From the NCBI GenBank assembly GCA_900544305.1, contig UQUV01000025.1, forward strand, positions 1 to 44,993: a stretch of 44,993 nucleotides of DNA. Direction: 5' to 3'. The notes beneath the pieces are model-generated. The model was not told where the DNA came from and made no database searches. It saw only the letters and a list, made by a program, of their open reading frames with translations. Within the stretch, counting starts at the first letter, position 1; the number at the start of each line of letters is the position of its first letter. Origin of the DNA: an uncultured Porphyromonadaceae bacterium (GTDB taxonomy: Bacteria; Bacteroidota; Bacteroidia; Bacteroidales; Muribaculaceae). The translations under genes and the position numbers were made by a program. Below are positions 9,588-18,607 of the stretch, piece after piece.

Positions 9588-10634
9588 TTATTGCGCAATT
9601 TCGCGCGTCAAAAAGATTTGCGTTGGATAGTGGTCGCTGAAACCGTTCAGGAAAATGCCCGCAGAGTAAGTACGGAGCGGATAGCCCTGACGGTCGCCTT
9701 CCGTTGTTTTCATTCCCGGAATATCGTTGTGCACCTTACACTTGAAGTATTTCCAGGTAGAACGGTCCTTACCTACAAGGTAAGAGCTGATAATAATCTG
9801 GTCAAACAGGTTCCATTGTCCGCGATAAGCCAGCGAACCGATGCCCTTGTCGAGCACATCCCACCAGGGATTGTAGAAACCGTTTTCCTTTACGTCTTTC
9901 GCCTTGCGGACTGCACCGAGTACTTCCGCACAGCTGGTATTGAACGGGTCGTCGTTCAAGTCGCCCATCACAATCACACCCTGCTTCGGGTCGACAGCCA
10001 GTACAGAATCGGCAATATGCTTGCTCAATGCGGCAGCCGCCTCACGCAAGTGGCGAGACCCCTTTTCACCGCCGGAACGCGACGGCCAGTGATTGACAAT
10101 GATGCTCACTTTTTCGCCCATCAGCAAACCTGTCACGCAAGTCTGGTCGCGGGTAAGGAAATGAGGTTCACCTTCGACTTTCAGAAAATGATGTGTCACA
10201 TTAAGCACCTGGAACATACGGGGATTATAGAGCATGCCCACATCCACGCCACGACGGTCAGGTGAATCATGATGCACAATCTGATAGTTATATTCCTTGA
10301 TTTGCGGGTCCTTTACCAAATCTTCCAGAACGGAACGGTTTTCGATTTCGGAAACACCAATCACAGCCGGACCCATTGGGGTAATGTCTGACTTAAGATT
10401 TTTTATGGCATAGGCCATATTTTTAATCTTGCTCCAATACTTTTTTCCATCCCACCGGCGTTGGCCTTCAGGTGAAAATTCCAAATCATATTTTCCATTG
10501 TTGTTAATGGTATCAAACAAGTTTTCCAAGTTGTAGAAGGCTACTCCCGCGACTTGAAAACGTTTCCCTTGTTGAGCAAAAAGCACCGGACAGACCAGCA
10601 AGACCGCCAATGCAAGCGAAAAAATTCGTTTCAT
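9588..10634 (-). CDS. Secreted endonuclease/exonuclease/phosphatase family protein
   Basis: A 348-residue exported enzyme of the EEP (DNase I/exonuclease III-like) fold. Residues 1-20 form a signal peptide ending LFAQ. Catalytic motifs are seen in order: FYNLENLFD (Asn), VIGVSEIEN (metal-binding Glu), RRGVDVGMLY, VNHWPSR with the catalytic His, VIMGDLNDDPFN (Asp/Asn pair) and the terminal SDHYP (Asp-His). All key residues are present. Members cut phosphodiester bonds in nucleic acids or phospho-headgroups. It is the first gene of the unit with the TonB receptor and DUF5689 lipoprotein, which suggests that it releases nucleotides or phosphate outside the inner membrane for import. A -7 box lies 25 bases upstream of the ATG. 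Confidence 0.88.
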   Translation of the reverse strand: MKRIFSLALAVLLVCPVLFAQQGKRFQVAGVAFYNLENLFDTINNNGKYDLEFSPEGQRRWDGKKYWSKIKNMAYAIKNLKSDITPMGPAVIGVSEIENRSVLEDLVKDPQIKEYNYQIVHHDSPDRRGVDVGMLYNPRMFQVLNVTHHFLKVEGEPHFLTRDQTCVTGLLMGEKVSIIVNHWPSRSGGEKGSRHLREAAAALSKHIADSVLAVDPKQGVIVMGDLNDDPFNTSCAEVLGAVRKAKDVKENGFYNPWWDVLDKGIGSLAYRGQWNLFDQIIISSYLVGKDRSTWKYFKCKVHNDIPGMKTTEGDRQGYPLRTYSAGIFLNGFSDHYPTQIFLTREIAQ

Positions 10635-10658
10635 ATGTGTTACTTAGTTTTAGCCTTG

Positions 10659-10686
10659 CAAAATTAAAATAAAACGGGAGGTCAAA
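10659..10686 (-). promoter_or_regulatory. Promoter of the nuclease/TonB receptor unit
   Basis: The minus strand has TAATTTTG (10659-10666), a full TAnnTTTG match, with TTTG (10683-10686) 16 bases upstream as a possible -33 element. It lies 25 bases before the start codon. Confidence 0.5.
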
Positions 10687-11111
10687 AATAACAAAAAATT
10701 ATCATTTACCCTATTAGCGGAGTGTTTTTTCGCTTAAAAAATCTAAAAATATACTGAATACTGCCTATCTCCCAGAAAAATGCCGCTTGAAGCAACAACT
10801 TTTCCGGTCAAACAGCCCAACAAAAAAACGGCCTTTCTTCACCCCAAAACAACTCCCCCGCAACGGACAGAATCCTCCCCGAAAACGTCCATTTCCCCTG
10901 TTTGCTGTATGAAAATGCAACTCGAAAAATTTGCAAACGCAAACTCCCGACGTAAAGATTTTTCAACACGTCAAAACACTATCAATCAGCAACATTACGC
11001 AACTTGTTAATAACTTTTCCGAGATTTTGAAGAAAAAACAGCTATTTGATTATGAGAATAATGCAAATTATATATAACTTTACACGCAAAATAATATAAG
11101 ACGCCCGAAAA
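10667..11111. other. Divergent intergenic region
   Basis: This stretch separates the leftward nuclease unit from the rightward division operon. The only plus-strand frame of note (10780-11010) is rich in Pro, Thr and Lys, matches no family I know and has no credible promoter or start context, so I do not call it. No mraZ gene is seen where one often precedes rsmH. A possible rightward promoter lies at its end (see 11075-11082). Confidence 0.55.
11075..11082 (+). promoter_or_regulatory. Possible -7 box for the dcw operon
   Basis: TAACTTTA differs from TAnnTTTG in the last base and lies 29 bases before the rsmH ATG. A TTTG at 11045-11048 is 26 bases upstream, wider than usual. It is the best candidate in an AT-rich leader but is weak. 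Confidence 0.35.
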
Positions 11112-12029
11112 ATGGAAAAAGAACAAGCCACATACCACATTCCCGCCCTGTTGACAGAGACTATCAACGGACTGGAAATCAAGCCGAACGGCACCTATGT
11201 CGACGTCACGTTCGGTGGCGGAGGCCATTCGCGTGCTATCCTTTCCCATCTTGACTCCGACGGACGTCTGTTCAGCTTCGACCAGGACATGGATGCTTAT
11301 GCAAACCGCATCGACGATCCACGGTTCACGTTCATCCACGGAAACTTCCGTTTTCTGTCGAATTTCTTGCGCTACCACAAGGTGACGGAAGTTGACGGCA
11401 TATTGGCGGATTTGGGCGTTTCGTTCCACCATTTCGACGATGGCGAACGCGGCTTCTCGTTCCGCTACGGAGAAGGCGTGCTCGACATGCGCATGAACCG
11501 CGACGACAGCCTGGACGCAAGAAAAGTAATTGCAGAATACGACGTTGATGCCCTCACACGCATGTTCAAGCTCTTCGGCGAGCTGAAAAACGCACGCCGC
11601 ATTGCGGAAGCATTGGTCAAGGCACGCAGCTCACGCGAAATCGTCACGATTGCCGACCTGCTGGACATCGTAAAACCGTTCATCAATCCCCGACAGGAAA
11701 AGAAAGAGCTGGCTCAGGTATTCCAGGCTCTGCGCATGGAAGTCAACCACGAAGTCGACGCCCTTGCAGGATTCCTGTCGCAGACGCTGAAAGTGCTGAA
11801 ACCGGGCGGCAAACTTGCCATCATCACCTACCACAGCATTGAGGACCGCATGGTGAAGAACTTCATGCGCAGCGGCAACATCGACGGCAAGGTAGAAACC
11901 GACTTTTTCGGACGGTCGCAGACACCCATACGCCCTGTCAACAACAAGGTCATTGTTCCGACAGAGGAAGAAGTGGAACGCAACCCACGTTCACGAAGTG
12001 CAAAACTGAGAGTAGCAGAAAAGATTTAA
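11112..12029 (+). CDS. rsmH: 16S rRNA (cytosine1402-N4)-methyltransferase
   Basis: Predicted S-adenosylmethionine-dependent methylation of C1402 in 16S rRNA. The 305-residue protein shows the family hallmarks: HIPALLTETINGL at the N-terminus, VDVTFGGGGHSRAIL (SAM-binding loop, ~residues 33-47), ILADLGVSFHHFD (~97-109), GVLDMRMNRD (~124-133), and LKPGGKLAIITYHSIEDRMVK (~237-257). The length and motif order are normal. It is the first gene of the division operon; the ftsL-like gene follows after 25 bases. In many bacteria mraZ comes first, and it is missing here. The ATG at 11112 fits the family N-terminus. Confidence 0.95.
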   Translation: MEKEQATYHIPALLTETINGLEIKPNGTYVDVTFGGGGHSRAILSHLDSDGRLFSFDQDMDAYANRIDDPRFTFIHGNFRFLSNFLRYHKVTEVDGILADLGVSFHHFDDGERGFSFRYGEGVLDMRMNRDDSLDARKVIAEYDVDALTRMFKLFGELKNARRIAEALVKARSSREIVTIADLLDIVKPFINPRQEKKELAQVFQALRMEVNHEVDALAGFLSQTLKVLKPGGKLAIITYHSIEDRMVKNFMRSGNIDGKVETDFFGRSQTPIRPVNNKVIVPTEEEVERNPRSRSAKLRVAEKI

Positions 12030-12054
12030 AACAAACGGTGAAATTAAGACTAAC

Positions 12055-12438
12055 ATGACAACGAACGAAAACAACGAAAACAAACTGAAGCGTGCCACAA
12101 GATTCCTTGTGAACACGCTGAGCGACATCATCCACGGGCGATGGTTCTCCCCGAAAACGATGTCGAAACATGCCGGAATCATCATGCTCGTGGTAGCCGT
12201 GTTTCTGGGCTTTAACGCCATTCGCTTTGAAGTACAGGTTAAACTGGAAAAAATCGTCCAGCTTCGCAAAGAGCTGGTAGATGCACGCACCGACATGGTC
12301 AATGTGTCTGCCGAATACAGTAACCTTATTCGGGAAAGTGAAATTCAGGAATCTGTCAACACGCGCAACCTCAAGTTGAGCGTGCCCGACCAACCACCCT
12401 ACAATTTAGACTACTATGAACAAGAAGAATCCAAATAA
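12055..12438 (+). CDS. ftsL: FtsL-like septum protein
   Basis: A 127-residue single-pass membrane protein in the position held by ftsL in dcw clusters. A basic cytoplasmic part (~1-40) is followed by one membrane helix (~41-60; HAGIIMLVVAVFLGF) and then a heptad-rich periplasmic coiled coil (VKLEKIVQLRKELVDARTDM...). Family members bind FtsB/DivIC and FtsQ and help to activate the FtsWI synthase. Sequence conservation is low, so the name rests on topology, size and position. Its last 23 bases overlap the start of the penicillin-binding protein gene, which suggests translational coupling. Confidence 0.8.
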   Translation: MTTNENNENKLKRATRFLVNTLSDIIHGRWFSPKTMSKHAGIIMLVVAVFLGFNAIRFEVQVKLEKIVQLRKELVDARTDMVNVSAEYSNLIRESEIQESVNTRNLKLSVPDQPPYNLDYYEQEESK

Positions 12439-14494
12439 AATCAAACGAAACATACTCAACCGCTATAAGCTGATTATGGCGTTTATTCTGGTGTTCTGTT
12501 TCATCAACATCGTGACACTGGCGAAAACGACGCTTGTCAACGCTTCCCATTGGAACGAACGAGCCCAAAAAGAGCTACAGGAATCGGAACCCATCCCACC
12601 TGAAAGGGGAGCCATTCTGGCGGCCGACGGCAGTATGCTGGCGGTCGACGTCATGCTCTACGACATCTGCGTGGACTTCCGCTCGCCGTCGAACAAGATG
12701 GACTCGCTGAAAGCCGTGCTTGATCCGCTTTGCGACAGCCTTGTACTCATCAACCACAACAAAACGAAAGAAGAGTGGAAGGAACTGTTTGAAAACGAAA
12801 TCAACAAGGACCCGAAAAAGCGCAGCACCCGCATCATGCTGGCTGCACGCCGACCGATTTACGACTACAAGCGTATCAAGAAATTCCCTTATTTCAAACT
12901 GAAGGGAGTCCGCTCGCTGTATACCGACAAAATAGAGGCACGCCTGAAGCCCTACGGCTCAATGGCATCGCGCAGCATCGGAAGAGTGGCGTTGGATTCT
13001 GCAGGATTCCGCCACGGCATCAACGGCCTGGAACGCGCGCTCGACTCTCTGCTGTTCGGAACAATGGGTAAAGGCACCCGTGTGCAGATGACAACCGGCT
13101 TCCGCAACTGGGCTGAAATTTCACCGGTCAAAGGCTACGACATCAAGACTACCATCGACGTGCAGATGCAGGACATTCTGGAAAACGAACTGCTGAAAGT
13201 GCTCACCGAGACCAAAGCCGAATGGGGTACGGCCATTCTGATGGAAGTTGCCACAGGCGACATCAAGGCCATTTCCAACTTCGACCGTGCAGAGAAGGAC
13301 AGCATATATTTTGAAGGCGTCAACCATGCCGTACTCGGCTATGAACCGGGTTCTGTGGTCAAGCCGATTTCCATGATGATAGCTTTGGAAGACAAGGTTG
13401 TCAGCCCGAATGAAAAAATAGCAACAGGCCGCTCGTTCCCTTACAGAGGAGGAAAACCCATTTCCGACTCTCATGCCTATACGTCGCTAACGCCGGCTGA
13501 AATCATTGCCGCATCGAGCAACATCGGTATGTCGAAAATCACCATCCGCGGTTTCGAGGACAATCCGGGCCGGTTCTATTCACGCATGAAACAAATTGGC
13601 ATGCTCGACCCGCTCAACATTGGCATTGCCGGTGAAACCGTACCGCGCATCGACAGTCTGGGTAACAAAAACTGGGACTGCATCGACCTGACCCGTACCA
13701 GCTACGGCTACCGGACACAAATACCGCCTATCTATACGCTTGCCATGTACAATGCCATGGCCAACCGTGGGAAATTCGTACGTCCGCGACTCGTAAAGGA
13801 ATTGTGGAAAAACGAAATGTGCGACTCTGTCATTCCGGTAAGTTATGTACGCGACCGTGTGTGCAGCCCGGAAAACGCAAAACTGCTTTGCGAAATGCTG
13901 AAAGGTGTTGTGTGGAGTGACAAAGGAACCGGAAAAGCGTTGCGCAACAACTTTGTCAAGATTGCCGGCAAGACGGGCACCTGCTACATGGTAGACGAAA
14001 AGACAGGCAAATATACCAACCATAAGCGCATGGCATTCTGCGGATTCTTCCCTGCCGACAACCCGAAATACTCCTGCATGGTGCTGATTGCCCATCCGAT
14101 TAACGCAGGAGCGGCCCGCTCAAGCGGTATGGTGTTGATGAACACGGCTTTGAAGATGTACGCACGCGGCATGCTCGACAATATATCCGACTATCGGAAG
14201 GAAGAAAAACCGGAACGTACGTTTGCCACCCTATATAATATCAATCAGGACACCCGCAAGGAACTGCAGGCAACCCTCAAGGATGCCAACGAGGTAATCC
14301 GCCACAGACGTACGGACAAAGGCGTACCGTCGGTCATCGGAATGGGTTCGCGCGATGCCATCCGCATACTGGAAAAAGCGGGTCTGAATGTGAAGAAAAT
14401 CGAGGGGGAAGGATATGTCTGTGCACAATCCCTTCAACCCGGAACTGACTATAAAAGAGGTAGCAACATATCACTGCAACTAAAAAAATATTAA
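12416..14494 (+). CDS. ftsI: Septal penicillin-binding protein (FtsI/PBP2-type transpeptidase) with PASTA domain
   Basis: Class B penicillin-binding protein that cross-links septal peptidoglycan with FtsW. The 692-residue protein has one N-terminal membrane helix (~19-37) and an allosteric dimerisation domain starting PPERGAILAADG (~61-72). The transpeptidase domain carries the three active-site motifs SVVK (Ser313-Lys316), SSN (367-369) and KTG (519-521). A single C-terminal PASTA repeat starts VPSVIGMGSRDAIRILEKAG (~631-650), an element that can bind peptidoglycan or regulate the enzyme. It overlaps the ftsL-like gene by 23 bases, and murE starts four bases after its stop. The ATG at 12416 is the only start that keeps the basic leader and the full membrane helix. 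Confidence 0.93.
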   Translation: MNKKNPNKIKRNILNRYKLIMAFILVFCFINIVTLAKTTLVNASHWNERAQKELQESEPIPPERGAILAADGSMLAVDVMLYDICVDFRSPSNKMDSLKAVLDPLCDSLVLINHNKTKEEWKELFENEINKDPKKRSTRIMLAARRPIYDYKRIKKFPYFKLKGVRSLYTDKIEARLKPYGSMASRSIGRVALDSAGFRHGINGLERALDSLLFGTMGKGTRVQMTTGFRNWAEISPVKGYDIKTTIDVQMQDILENELLKVLTETKAEWGTAILMEVATGDIKAISNFDRAEKDSIYFEGVNHAVLGYEPGSVVKPISMMIALEDKVVSPNEKIATGRSFPYRGGKPISDSHAYTSLTPAEIIAASSNIGMSKITIRGFEDNPGRFYSRMKQIGMLDPLNIGIAGETVPRIDSLGNKNWDCIDLTRTSYGYRTQIPPIYTLAMYNAMANRGKFVRPRLVKELWKNEMCDSVIPVSYVRDRVCSPENAKLLCEMLKGVVWSDKGTGKALRNNFVKIAGKTGTCYMVDEKTGKYTNHKRMAFCGFFPADNPKYSCMVLIAHPINAGAARSSGMVLMNTALKMYARGMLDNISDYRKEEKPERTFATLYNINQDTRKELQATLKDANEVIRHRRTDKGVPSVIGMGSRDAIRILEKAGLNVKKIEGEGYVCAQSLQPGTDYKRGSNISLQLKKY

Positions 14495-14497
14495 GAT

Positions 14498-15970
14498 ATG
14501 AAGAAAAATTTGTCACAAGTTCTCTCAAGCGTGCAGATTATTTCTGCCACGGGACAGACTGATAAAAACATAACAGGAGTTGAAAGCGACTCCCGCAAAA
14601 TATCGGAAGGAAAGATGTTTGTGGCTGTACCCGGTGTAACGACCGACGGACACAAATACATTCCCGACGTCATCAAGGCGGGCGCTACAGCTATCGTATG
14701 CGAACAGCTGCCGGAAACTCTCGAAGACGGCGTAACTTACATTCAGGTGGAAAATTCAGCTTCCGCACTGGGTTTCATCGCTTCTGAATGGTACGACAAT
14801 CCATCAAAGAAGATGAAGCTCGTAGGCGTGACAGGCACAAACGGTAAAACAACTACCGCTACCCTGCTCTACGAACTTGCCCGTAAACTGGGCTACAAGG
14901 CAGGACTGTTCTCCACCGTATGCAACTACATCGACGGCAAGCCTGTACCGGCTACACAGACAACACCTGACCAAATCACCCTCAACCGCCTGATAAGCGA
15001 AATGGTGGAAGAGGGATGCGAATATGTATTCATGGAAGTCAGCTCACACGCAGCCGACCAGCACCGCATCGACGGTCTGCACTTTGCCGGAGCCATATTC
15101 TCCAACCTTACACGCGACCACCTCGACTATCACAAGACAGTGGATGCCTATCTGAAAGCGAAAAAACGTTTCTTCGACATTCTGCCGGCTTCAGCCTTTG
15201 CTCTTGTAAACGCTGACGACAAGGCGGGAGCAGTAATGCTTCAGAATACGGCAGCCTCCAAGCACACCTATTCGCTGCGCACGGAAGCCGATTTCCGCTG
15301 CTCCATCATCGAAAACCGCCTCAACGGCATGCTGCTGAAAATCGACGGCCACGAAGTGGAAACGATGTTCACCGGCAAATTCAATGCCTACAACCTGCTG
15401 GCTGTTTACGGAGCGATGCGCCTGCTCGGTTTCGACGAAGAGGAACTGCTGGTGAAAATGAGTCTGCTCGTTCCGGTAGCCGGACGTTTCCAGACATTCG
15501 AATCACCGCTGGGCTATACGGCAATTGTCGATTACGCCCATACTCCCGACGCACTTGTCAACGTACTGAGCACCGTGCGTGAAGTGGTAGGCCCCGACCG
15601 CCATATCATCACCGTTGTGGGAGCAGGCGGCAACCGCGACAAGGGAAAACGTCCTATCATGGCGAAAGAAGCGGCAAAATGGAGCGACAAACTGGTACTT
15701 ACTTCCGACAACCCTCGCTTTGAAGACCCGAACGACATTCTGAACGACATGGCAGCCGGACTCGATGCTGCCGACAGAGCACATACGCTCCGCATCACCG
15801 ACCGTAAGGAAGCCATCCGCACAGCCACACAGCTTGCCGGAAAAGGCGACGTGATTGTCATTGCCGGAAAAGGCCACGAGAACTATCAGGAAATTTGCGG
15901 TGTGAAACACCATTTCGACGACAAGGAAGTGGTACTGGAAATTTTCAAAGAGGAAACGCTAACACGATAA
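14498..15970 (+). CDS. murE: UDP-MurNAc-tripeptide synthetase
   Basis: Adds the third amino acid to UDP-MurNAc-L-Ala-D-Glu in the cytoplasm. The 490-residue protein has the Mur-ligase order: an N-terminal UDP-binding domain (DSRKISEGKMFVAVPG, ~31-46), the ATP loop TGTNGKTTT (~112-120), EVSSHAADQHRIDGL (~178-192), and the C-terminal domain. The motif DNPR (~404-407, in SDNPRFEDP) is the known determinant for meso-diaminopimelate as substrate, so A1-gamma type Gram-negative peptidoglycan is expected. The carbamylated lysine region (YLKAKKRFF) is visible. It lies four bases from the upstream stop and 13 bases before mraY. Confidence 0.95.
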   Translation: MKKNLSQVLSSVQIISATGQTDKNITGVESDSRKISEGKMFVAVPGVTTDGHKYIPDVIKAGATAIVCEQLPETLEDGVTYIQVENSASALGFIASEWYDNPSKKMKLVGVTGTNGKTTTATLLYELARKLGYKAGLFSTVCNYIDGKPVPATQTTPDQITLNRLISEMVEEGCEYVFMEVSSHAADQHRIDGLHFAGAIFSNLTRDHLDYHKTVDAYLKAKKRFFDILPASAFALVNADDKAGAVMLQNTAASKHTYSLRTEADFRCSIIENRLNGMLLKIDGHEVETMFTGKFNAYNLLAVYGAMRLLGFDEEELLVKMSLLVPVAGRFQTFESPLGYTAIVDYAHTPDALVNVLSTVREVVGPDRHIITVVGAGGNRDKGKRPIMAKEAAKWSDKLVLTSDNPRFEDPNDILNDMAAGLDAADRAHTLRITDRKEAIRTATQLAGKGDVIVIAGKGHENYQEICGVKHHFDDKEVVLEIFKEETLTR

Positions 15971-15983
15971 ACTGTCATAAAAT

Positions 15984-17246
15984 ATGCTGTATCACTTATT
16001 CCAATATCTGGAACAGTTCAACATTCCCGGCGCACGTCTTGCCGACTACCTGACGTTCCGTTCGGGAGTTGCCTTGATATTGTCAATCTTCATTGCCACT
16101 GTCATCGGCCGGCGCATCATCGACCGTCTGCAGAAAATGCAGGTAGGCGAAATTGTCCGCGACCTTGACCTCGAAGGACAAATGAAGAAAACCGGAACAC
16201 CGACCATGGGCGGTATCATCATCATCATTTCCATCCTTGTTCCAAGCCTCCTGCTCGGCGACTTGACGAACATCTACATGCAGCTGATGATTGTCTCCAC
16301 CATCCTGCTGGGTGCCATCGGATTTCTCGATGACTTCAAGAAAATCCAAATGCACAACAAGGACGGTTTGGCCGGAAAATACAAAATTGTCGGCCAAGTA
16401 GGTGTCGGCCTTATCGTAGGTCTGACGATGTACCTCAGCCCGAACATTGTAGTTCGCGAAAACATTGAAGTTCAGCGCGGGAACAGTGCGGAAATTGAAG
16501 TCACCTACAAGACGAAGGAAGAGAAACGCCCTATCACCACCATCCCGTTTGTGAAAAGCAACAACCTTGACTACACCTGGTTCACAAAATGGATGGGCGA
16601 CCATGCCGAAACCGGCGGATGGGTGCTGTTCATTCTGGTGACAATATTCGTAGTGGCAGCCGTTTCCAACGGCGCCAACCTGACAGACGGCCTCGACGGC
16701 CTGGCAACAGGAACATCGGCCATCATAGGCGTCGCGCTTGCCATCATGTGCTATCTGGGGGGCAACATCATCTACTCGTCCTACCTCAACATCATGTACA
16801 TACCAGGCAGCGGCGAACTGATGGTATATGCAGCGGCATTTATCGGCGCACTCATCGGCTTCCTGTGGTACAACGCCTATCCGGCACAGGTATTCATGGG
16901 CGACACCGGCAGTCTGACGCTGGGCGGCATTATCGGCGTATTTGCCATCCTCACCCGCAAGGAGCTGCTCATCCCTATCCTCTGCGGTATTTTCCTGGTG
17001 GAAAACTTGTCAGTCATCATGCAGACAAGCTATTTCAAATACACTAAAAAGAAAACCGGAACGGGACGCCGTATCTTCAAGATGGCACCGCTCCACCACC
17101 ATTTCCAGAAAGCAGGCAACTCCGGCATTGACGCCTGCTGGCAGAAACCGGTGACACCGATACCGGAATCAAAAATCGTGGTGCGTTTCTGGATTATTGG
17201 CATATTGCTTGCTATATTGACATTTATAACTTTAAAAATCAGATAA
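15984..17246 (+). CDS. mraY: Phospho-N-acetylmuramoyl-pentapeptide transferase
   Basis: Inner-membrane enzyme that joins UDP-MurNAc-pentapeptide to undecaprenyl phosphate, giving lipid I. The 420-residue polytopic protein has TPTMGGIIIIISI (~72-84), GFLDDFKKI (DDxxK, ~113-121), NLTDGLDGLATG (~232-243), GDTGSLTLGG (~306-315) and the catalytic-site HHHFQKAG (~371-378). Between helices there is a charged loop of about 50 residues (~150-205, with RGNSAEIEVTYKTKEEKRP); I recall a similar insertion in other Bacteroidetes MraY, which explains the length above the usual 320-360. The stop and the murD start overlap as TAATG. Confidence 0.95.
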   Translation: MLYHLFQYLEQFNIPGARLADYLTFRSGVALILSIFIATVIGRRIIDRLQKMQVGEIVRDLDLEGQMKKTGTPTMGGIIIIISILVPSLLLGDLTNIYMQLMIVSTILLGAIGFLDDFKKIQMHNKDGLAGKYKIVGQVGVGLIVGLTMYLSPNIVVRENIEVQRGNSAEIEVTYKTKEEKRPITTIPFVKSNNLDYTWFTKWMGDHAETGGWVLFILVTIFVVAAVSNGANLTDGLDGLATGTSAIIGVALAIMCYLGGNIIYSSYLNIMYIPGSGELMVYAAAFIGALIGFLWYNAYPAQVFMGDTGSLTLGGIIGVFAILTRKELLIPILCGIFLVENLSVIMQTSYFKYTKKKTGTGRRIFKMAPLHHHFQKAGNSGIDACWQKPVTPIPESKIVVRFWIIGILLAILTFITLKIR

Positions 17247-18595
17247 TGACTCGAAGAATTGCAGTGCTTGGAGGCGGAGAAAGCGGCGTAGGTGCAGCTG
17301 TTCTCGCCAAAGTGAAAGGAATGGACGTATGGCTCTCCGACGCAGGAACCATTGCCGACAAATACAAGGCGCGTCTTGACGAGTACGGCATAGCCTGGGA
17401 AGAAGGCTCGCACACCGAAGCCAAGATTCTCGCTGCCGACGAAGTGGTGAAAAGTCCGGGCATTCCGGATACTGCGCCTATTATCCAAAAGGTATTGTCG
17501 AAAAACATTCCGGTGATTTCGGAAATAGAATTCGCAGGACGCTATACGGATGCAAAAATGGTATGTATCACCGGTAGCAACGGAAAGACGACAACCACCA
17601 TGCTGACCTACCACATCCTGAAGGATACCGGTCTGAACGTAGGACTCGCCGGAAACGTAGGCACAAGCCTTGCCTATCAGGTGGCTACATCAAAACACGA
17701 TGTGTACGTAATCGAGCTGAGCAGCTTCCAGCTCGACAACATGTATAAGTTCAAGGCCAACATCGCCGTGATTATGAACATCACGCCCGACCATCTTGAC
17801 CGCTACGAACACAAAATGGAGAACTATGTGAAAGCCAAGTTCCGCATTCTCCAGAACCAGACAAAAGAGGATTCGTTCATCTTCTGGGAGGATGACCCAA
17901 TCATTTCCGAACAACTGAAACACCTCAACGTAGAGGCCACCATGCTGCCGTTCTCTGAATTCAACGAGGAAGGCGCCTGCGCGTTCAAGGACGAAGAAAC
18001 ATTGAAATTCCGCCCTGTAGGCCACGAAGGTTTCGACATGCCAGTCGACGAACTTTCCCTGCCGGGACTCCACAACCTCTACAACTCAATGGCAGCAGGT
18101 TTGTCGGCTTCGCTGCTCGACATCAAGAAAGACGTCATCCGCAAGGCTCTGTCCGATTTCGAAGCCGTTGAACACCGTCTGGAATATGTGGCAACTATCG
18201 ACGGCGTACGCTATATCAACGACTCTAAAGCCACCAACGTCAATTCCTGCTGGTATGCACTGGAAAGCGTCAACACTCCGATTGTGCTGATTCTTGGCGG
18301 CAAGGATAAAGGCAACGACTATTCGGAAATCGAGAAGTTCGTAAAGGCAAAAGTAAGCGCCATCGTGTGCATGGGTAAGGACAACACGAAAATCAAGGAC
18401 TTCTTCGCCGGAAAAGTGCCTTATATCGCCGACACCCACAGCATGGAAGAAGCCGTAAGCGAATGCGCTCGCATTGCCAAACCGGGCGAAACGGTTCTGC
18501 TGTCACCCTGCTGTGCCAGCTTCGACCTCTTCAAGAGCTACGAAGACCGCGGACGCCAGTTCAAGGACTGTGTAAACAAAATGAACAAACAATAA
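17246..18595 (+). CDS. murD: UDP-N-acetylmuramoylalanine--D-glutamate ligase
   Basis: Cytoplasmic ATP-dependent ligase adding D-glutamate to UDP-MurNAc-L-Ala. The 449-residue protein starts with a Rossmann motif VLGGGESGVGAAVLA (~7-21). The ATP loop TGSNGKTTTT (~109-118) and the NITPDHLDRYEHKMENYVKAK segment with the lysine that is carbamylated (~173-193) follow. The C-terminal domain has NDSKATN (~320-326), LGGKDKG (~346-352) and LLSPCCASFDLFKSYEDRG. Size and motifs are normal. Its start overlaps the mraY stop by one base, and ftsW begins 12 bases after its stop. Confidence 0.95.
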   Translation: MTRRIAVLGGGESGVGAAVLAKVKGMDVWLSDAGTIADKYKARLDEYGIAWEEGSHTEAKILAADEVVKSPGIPDTAPIIQKVLSKNIPVISEIEFAGRYTDAKMVCITGSNGKTTTTMLTYHILKDTGLNVGLAGNVGTSLAYQVATSKHDVYVIELSSFQLDNMYKFKANIAVIMNITPDHLDRYEHKMENYVKAKFRILQNQTKEDSFIFWEDDPIISEQLKHLNVEATMLPFSEFNEEGACAFKDEETLKFRPVGHEGFDMPVDELSLPGLHNLYNSMAAGLSASLLDIKKDVIRKALSDFEAVEHRLEYVATIDGVRYINDSKATNVNSCWYALESVNTPIVLILGGKDKGNDYSEIEKFVKAKVSAIVCMGKDNTKIKDFFAGKVPYIADTHSMEEAVSECARIAKPGETVLLSPCCASFDLFKSYEDRGRQFKDCVNKMNKQ

Positions 18596-18607
18596 TTTGC
18601 AGTAACA

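Noticed and set aside
10780..11010. 76-codon plus-strand frame in the divergent region
   Set aside because: Low-complexity Pro/Thr/Lys composition with no family match and no promoter or start context. It is more likely chance in a leader region.
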